From Anaerolinea sp. (GTDB taxonomy: Bacteria > Chloroflexota > Anaerolineae > Anaerolineales > Villigracilaceae), in contig DYNS01000012.1 in NCBI GenBank assembly GCA_020720965.1, forward strand, positions 1 to 19,393: a DNA stretch of 19,393 nucleotides. The letters are read 5' to 3'. Both the position numbers and the translations under genes were made by a program. Positions 15,549 to 19,393 of this stretch are shown piece after piece. Under the pieces are notes generated by a model. That model made no database searches and was not told the origin of the DNA. It saw nothing but the letters and a program-made list of their open reading frames with translations. How positions within the stretch are numbered: the first letter of the stretch is position 1; each line of letters begins with the position of its first letter.

Positions 15549-16694
15549 ATGTCTAAACGTCTGTTTTCAATTGTTGCGCTGCTCGTCATCGCCAGCATGG
15601 CGCTCAGCGCCTGCGGCGCACCCGCAGCCGGTGGTGGCGACACCATCAAAATCGCGGTTCTCGCTCCCCTGAGCGGACCCGTCCCCACCTTCGGCGTTTC
15701 CACCCGCGATGGCGCTCTGCTCGCCATCGAAGAATGGAATGCCAAAGGTGGCGTACTCGGCAAGCAAATTGAGGCTGTTGTAGAAGATAGCCAATGCACC
15801 GCCGACCCCGCCGTCAATGCCGCCAACAAAGTCATTGACCAAGACAAAGTCCACTACATCGTGGGCGAAGTCTGCTCCAAAGCGTCCATCCCCGTCTCTG
15901 AGATTGCCGAACAGAAGGGTGTCGTCCAGATTAGCCCCACATCCACCAACCCGTCCGTCACCATCAACCCGGATGGCAGCACCAAGGGCTACATCTTCCG
16001 CGCTTGCTTCATCGACCCCTTCCAGGGTCTGGTGATGGCAAAATTCGCCCTCGGTCAGGGTAAAACCACCGCCTTCATCATGTTCGACCAGGGCAACGAC
16101 TACGTTCTCGGTCTCGCCGAAGCGTTTGAAGAAGCCTTTGTCGCCGGTGGCGGCACCGTTGTCGGTAAAGAATCCTACACCGCCCAAGACACCGACTTCT
16201 CTGCCATCCTCACCAAAGTTGCCGACAGCCAGGCTGAAGTCCTCTTCCTGCCGGATTACTACAACATCGTCAACCTGGTCGCCGCCCAAGCCAAAGAGCG
16301 CGGCGTGACCGCCGCCATCATGGGTGGTGACGGTTGGGACTCCAGCGACCTCGACCTCGCCGCCGCCGAAGGTGGTTTCTTCTCCAACCACTACTCCGCC
16401 GAAGACACCCGCGCCGTTGTACAGGACTGGGTAAAACGCTACGAAGCCAAATACGGTGCCAAACCGGATGCCCTCGCTACCCTAGCTTACGATGCCACCA
16501 ACCTGCTCATCGCCGCCATTGAAAAAGCCGGCAAAGATGACCCCGCCGCTGTCAAAGATGCCCTGGCTGCCCTGCAATACGAAGCAGTCTCCGGCACCAT
16601 CACCTTCGATGCGCAGCACAACCCCATCAAAAGCGCAGTCGTGATGCAAGTTAAGGATGGCAAAGTTGTATTTGCCGAAAGCATTGCCCCGTAA
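15549..16694 (+). CDS. livJ: Branched-chain amino-acid ABC transporter, substrate-binding lipoprotein
   Basis: This 381-residue protein has a lipoprotein signal with lipobox LSAC (lipid-bearing C22). It is followed by a mature domain of the LivJ/LivK family: IKIAVLAPLSGP at 33-44, C83 and C109 at positions matching the conserved disulfide of LIV-binding protein, and ISPTSTNP (128-135) at the ligand-contact loop. It captures Leu/Ile/Val or related small ligands outside the membrane and hands them to LivHM; ligand specificity in this family varies (amides, urea, aromatic acids), so the substrate is not fixed. GGAGG seven bases before ATG sets the start. It is the first gene of the operon, under the promoter at 15417, and is separated from livH by a terminator-like hairpin. 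Confidence 0.9.
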   Translation: MSKRLFSIVALLVIASMALSACGAPAAGGGDTIKIAVLAPLSGPVPTFGVSTRDGALLAIEEWNAKGGVLGKQIEAVVEDSQCTADPAVNAANKVIDQDKVHYIVGEVCSKASIPVSEIAEQKGVVQISPTSTNPSVTINPDGSTKGYIFRACFIDPFQGLVMAKFALGQGKTTAFIMFDQGNDYVLGLAEAFEEAFVAGGGTVVGKESYTAQDTDFSAILTKVADSQAEVLFLPDYYNIVNLVAAQAKERGVTAAIMGGDGWDSSDLDLAAAEGGFFSNHYSAEDTRAVVQDWVKRYEAKYGAKPDALATLAYDATNLLIAAIEKAGKDDPAAVKDALAALQYEAVSGTITFDAQHNPIKSAVVMQVKDGKVVFAESIAP

Positions 16695-16710
16695 CTTGTC
16701 GTAATCTCGG

Positions 16711-16738
16711 AAGGGGCGGTCTTACGAGACTGCCCCTT
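16711..16738 (+). terminator. Terminator-like hairpin between livJ and livH
   Basis: A 12-bp stem (16711-16722 with 16727-16738, one G-U pair) has a TACG loop and is followed by CTTTGTT. The weak T-run suggests partial termination, which would lower permease expression relative to the binding protein. Confidence 0.6.
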
Positions 16739-16760
16739 CTTTGTTCGGTAGGAACTGCCC

Positions 16761-17873
16761 ATGAACCCAACAACACCTTCCCTTGTACAACAAGTCATCC
16801 AAAAACGCTGGCTCGGAAAAGCCTTTATTCTGCTTCTCACCCTGCTGGCGGCATGGCGGATTGTAACCGCTCTGCTGGAAAACCCCACCCTCTTCCTGCA
16901 ACAGGTGGTGAATGGCTTGCAGCTTGGCTTTGTGTACGCCCTCATCGCCCTCGGATACACGATGGTCTATGGCATTGTGCGCCTCATCAACTTCGCTCAT
17001 GGCGATGTTTTTATGGTGGGCGCGTTTGTAAGTTATTACTCCATTACCCGTTTTCAACTGCACACCTGGCTGGCGCGACTTGCGCCCGGCTTGCCAGAAG
17101 GGGTTGTGCTGGTGATTGGCGCTCTCACCGTCATGGCTGTTTCCATGGCAGCCTGCGCCATCCTCGCAATTGTGATAGAGCGGGTAGCCTACAAACCCCT
17201 GCGTAATGCTCCGCGCATTTCTGCACTTATTACCGCAATTGGCGTTTCATTTTTTCTGGAATACTTCGCCGCTTTACAGTTTGTATTCTCACCCAACTTC
17301 ATCACCTACAAAAGACCCATCCAAGTCGTCACCTGGGCAATCAGCCCCAACGGCATCACCACCCTGGGAGGCGGCAACGCCCCGCCCGAGGGAAGCATCC
17401 TCTTCTCCAACATCGCCCTCATCATCATCCTCACCTCCATCGCGTTGATGCTAGGGCTGCAATTCATCGTCAAGCAAACCCGCATCGGCAAAGCCATGCG
17501 CACCGTAGCCTACGACAAACAAACCGCCCGCCTCATGGGCATCAACGCAGATGCCATCATCTCCATCACCTTCGCCATCGGCGCAGCCCTGGCAGGCGCG
17601 GCAGGCATGTTATACGCCATCGCCTTTCCGCAAATCTTCTTCTGGATGGGCATCATCCCCGGTCTAAAAGCCTTCGTTGCCGCCGTTCTGGGCGGAATCG
17701 GCAGCATCCCCGGCGCATTTATCGGCGCCCTCATCATGGGACAAGCCGAAGTCCTCAGCGCCGCCTATATCTCCACCCCCCTGCGGGATGCCATCGCCTT
17801 CAGCATCCTCATCATCGTCCTCCTCGTGCGCCCCACCGGCATTTTTGGCGAGCCAGAAAGAGAAAAGGCATAG
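16761..17873 (+). CDS. livH: Branched-chain amino-acid ABC transporter permease LivH
   Basis: This 370-residue polytopic membrane protein has the LivH core from about residue 51 (NGLQLGFVYALIALGYTMVYG, then INFAHGDVFMVGAF). The cytoplasmic loop AMRTVAYDKQTARLMGIN contacts the ATPase, and the end motif LVRPTGIFGEPE is typical. About 45 extra N-terminal residues add one more hydrophobic segment (about 20-39), and loops around 95-115 and 190-205 are longer than in E. coli LivH (308 residues). It forms the membrane channel with LivM. TAGGAA seven bases before the ATG is the ribosome site. It lies after the livJ terminator-like hairpin and three bases before livM. Confidence 0.9.
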   Translation: MNPTTPSLVQQVIQKRWLGKAFILLLTLLAAWRIVTALLENPTLFLQQVVNGLQLGFVYALIALGYTMVYGIVRLINFAHGDVFMVGAFVSYYSITRFQLHTWLARLAPGLPEGVVLVIGALTVMAVSMAACAILAIVIERVAYKPLRNAPRISALITAIGVSFFLEYFAALQFVFSPNFITYKRPIQVVTWAISPNGITTLGGGNAPPEGSILFSNIALIIILTSIALMLGLQFIVKQTRIGKAMRTVAYDKQTARLMGINADAIISITFAIGAALAGAAGMLYAIAFPQIFFWMGIIPGLKAFVAAVLGGIGSIPGAFIGALIMGQAEVLSAAYISTPLRDAIAFSILIIVLLVRPTGIFGEPEREKA

Positions 17874-17876
17874 CCC

Positions 17877-19124
17877 ATGAACAAGATGTCAAAATCCACC
17901 CTATGGTTTTTGGGCGGCTCCCTCCTCGTTTATGTCGTTCTGCAAACCCTGGTAAGCACCGGCTTGCTCAATAGCTTCTGGAACACCATCATCCGCCTCG
18001 GCGGGGTCATGGTCATCGTCAGCATCGGCCTCAACCTCATCTACGGCATCAACGGGCAATTCTCCCTCGGTCAATGGGGCTTTTACGCCATCGGCGCCTA
18101 CGCCGCAGCGGATGTGACCTACCGCTGGAGCGTAAACAAAAGCGCGGACGGTCTGGTCGTGCTGATGCTGGCAACCACCCTCAGCGCCATCGCCATCCTA
18201 TGGCTGCACAAACGCCTCTCCAAAGTGCGCGGGCTCGATTCGCTCTCCGCCTTCACCATCTACCTCACCGCAACCGTCCTGCTCTCGGCGCTCTCGGTCC
18301 AAATTGGCATGGCTCTTACCCCCGTCATCACCTCCCTGCTGACAGCCCTGCCCGCCGCCATCGCCATGCAAATTGTCTATTTGCTGGCAGTCCTCTTCAG
18401 CGCCGTACTCGCCGCCGAAATCAGCTACCTGTTCGGGCTGCCCATCCTCGCCCTGGGGTCAGACTACTTCGGCATCGCCACCCTCGGCTTCACCATCATC
18501 GTCAAAATCCTGCTAGATAACTCCGACTCCCTGCTCGGTTTCGTAGAAATGAAGGGCGCGCGCGGCATGGTCGGCATCCCCAAACTCACTTCCCTGTTTT
18601 GGGTATTCATCTTCATCGTGGCAGTCGTCATCGTCACCCGCAACCTGCTCCGCTCCAGTTACGGACGCGCCATTCTCTCGGTACGAGAAGATGAAATCGC
18701 CGCCAAAGCCATGGGCATTGACATTGCCGAATACAAGGTCATTGCCTTTGTGCTGGGAAGTTTCTTCGCCGGGCTTGCGGGCGGCTTATACGCCCACATC
18801 AACGGCTTCTTGCACCCGGACACCTTCAACTTCATCAAATCCTTCGACCCGATGATTGTCATCGTCTTCGGCGGCTTGGGCAGCATCACCGGAACCGTCT
18901 TTGCCTCCTTCGCCTGGGCGCTGGTACTGGAAGGCGTTCTGCGCCTCTTCCTGCCAGAAGGATTTGAAACCTGGCGCTTCGTGGTCTACCCCCTGCTCCT
19001 GCTCATCATCATGCTCCTGCGCCCCAAAGGCATCCTCGGAGATTTTGAAATCCCCTTCCTGCGGCAGGTACTGCCTCAGCCGCGCAAAAAAGAACAAAAC
19101 ACCCCGGCGGAGGCAAACGCATGA
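17877..19124 (+). CDS. livM: Branched-chain amino-acid ABC transporter permease LivM
   Basis: This 415-residue membrane protein carries LivM signatures: GLNLIYGINGQFSLGQWGFYAIGAY (51-75), GLPILALGSDYFGIATLGF (187-205), SVREDEIAAKAMGID as the ATPase-contact loop, and a C-terminal LLRPKGILGDFE. The distance between the first two motifs is about 110 residues, roughly 40 more than in compact LivM proteins, and holds extra hydrophobic helices (about 91-110, 127-143, 159-178). The start codon follows the livH stop by three bases, and another ATG is three codons later; neither has a strong separate ribosome site, so translation is probably coupled to livH. It pairs with LivH to form the membrane pore. 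Confidence 0.9.
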   Translation: MNKMSKSTLWFLGGSLLVYVVLQTLVSTGLLNSFWNTIIRLGGVMVIVSIGLNLIYGINGQFSLGQWGFYAIGAYAAADVTYRWSVNKSADGLVVLMLATTLSAIAILWLHKRLSKVRGLDSLSAFTIYLTATVLLSALSVQIGMALTPVITSLLTALPAAIAMQIVYLLAVLFSAVLAAEISYLFGLPILALGSDYFGIATLGFTIIVKILLDNSDSLLGFVEMKGARGMVGIPKLTSLFWVFIFIVAVVIVTRNLLRSSYGRAILSVREDEIAAKAMGIDIAEYKVIAFVLGSFFAGLAGGLYAHINGFLHPDTFNFIKSFDPMIVIVFGGLGSITGTVFASFAWALVLEGVLRLFLPEGFETWRFVVYPLLLLIIMLLRPKGILGDFEIPFLRQVLPQPRKKEQNTPAEANA

Positions 19125-19393
19125 ACAGCACAGCCACCCCTCTCCTCAAAGTAGAAGACCTCAGCAAAAACTTCGGCGGTCTGCGCGCCGTCAACAACAT
19201 CAACCTGGAACTCTACCCCGGCGACCTGGCAGGGCTGATTGGACCCAACGGCGCAGGCAAAACCACCGCCTTCAACCTCATCACCGGCGTTTACGTTCCC
19301 ACCTCCGGCAAAGTCACCTTCAACAACCAGAACATCGGCGGGCTGGCACCCCATACCATCAATCAGATGGGCATCGCCCGCACCTTTCAGAAC
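19121..19393 (+). CDS. livG: Branched-chain amino-acid ABC transporter ATPase LivG, N-terminal part
   Basis: The first 91 residues of the ATPase are visible before the window ends. They start LLKVEDLSKNFGGLRAVNNI, carry Walker A GPNGAGKTT (47-55), and reach the Q-loop region with IARTFQN, which is typical of LivG rather than LivF. The ATG overlaps the livM stop in ATGA, and GGAGG lies seven bases upstream. It powers uptake through LivHM. The remaining gene, with livF expected after it, lies beyond the right edge. Confidence 0.93.
   Translation, partial: MNSTATPLLKVEDLSKNFGGLRAVNNINLELYPGDLAGLIGPNGAGKTTAFNLITGVYVPTSGKVTFNNQNIGGLAPHTINQMGIARTFQN

Noticed and set aside
15567..16391. A long minus-strand frame (274 codons) opposite the livJ-like gene.
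   Set aside because: Glycine- and valine-rich composition typical of the antisense of a GC-rich gene; the plus-strand protein is clearly LivJ-like.

Overview
The window looks like chromosomal DNA of a Chloroflexota bacterium, most likely an Anaerolineae-type lineage. This is an inference from gene content, not from a marker gene. The clues are a membrane-anchored LysM protein with an N-terminal cysteine motif beside a DUF4012 protein, a LysM/M23 endopeptidase, an FtsH with a GTG start, a Liv-type transporter, and moderately high GC with frequent TTG/GTG starts behind good Shine-Dalgarno sites.

Region 1 (1-2315) is the edge of a cluster that continues upstream of the window. It holds the end of an ABC exporter ATPase, a translationally coupled HPr-kinase-like protein and, convergent with only 1 nt between stops, a PF14907-type nucleotidyltransferase-fold protein. 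This trio is familiar from modified (phosphorylated) lasso-peptide clusters, so the precursor and maturation genes may lie just outside the left edge. Region 2 (2336-5838) is a two-gene envelope operon: a Cys-motif/TM/LysM protein with a TTG start, then an 851-residue DUF4012 protein whose cytoplasmic N-terminus may contain a helix-turn-helix. Region 3 (about 5829-6804) is decayed DNA: an ISAzo13-family transposase remnant broken across frames and a truncated alpha/beta-hydrolase.

Region 4 (6805-9819) contains an exported M28 zinc peptidase, an initiator tRNA-fMet with its own promoter and terminator, a small DUF2892 membrane protein, and a ROK-family sugar kinase. Two strong bidirectional terminators separate the units. 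Region 5 (9823-12572, minus strand) holds ftsH and an exonuclease III. Region 6 (12574-14822) is a plus-strand operon: a single-domain response regulator, a DUF192 protein, and a secreted three-LysM M23 endopeptidase whose start overlaps the DUF192 stop.

Region 7 (14897 to the end) starts with a stand-alone cyclic-nucleotide-binding-domain protein. It is followed by a branched-chain amino-acid ABC importer: livJ-like lipoprotein, a terminator-like hairpin, livH, livM (3-nt gap), and livG (4-nt overlap), with livG cut by the right edge. A near-consensus promoter and a roughly 100-nt leader precede livJ. No CRISPR array, rRNA gene or intact insertion sequence was seen. The most interesting parts are the probable lasso-peptide cluster edge, the LysM/DUF4012 membrane pair, and the ISAzo13 scar at the DUF4012 C-terminus.
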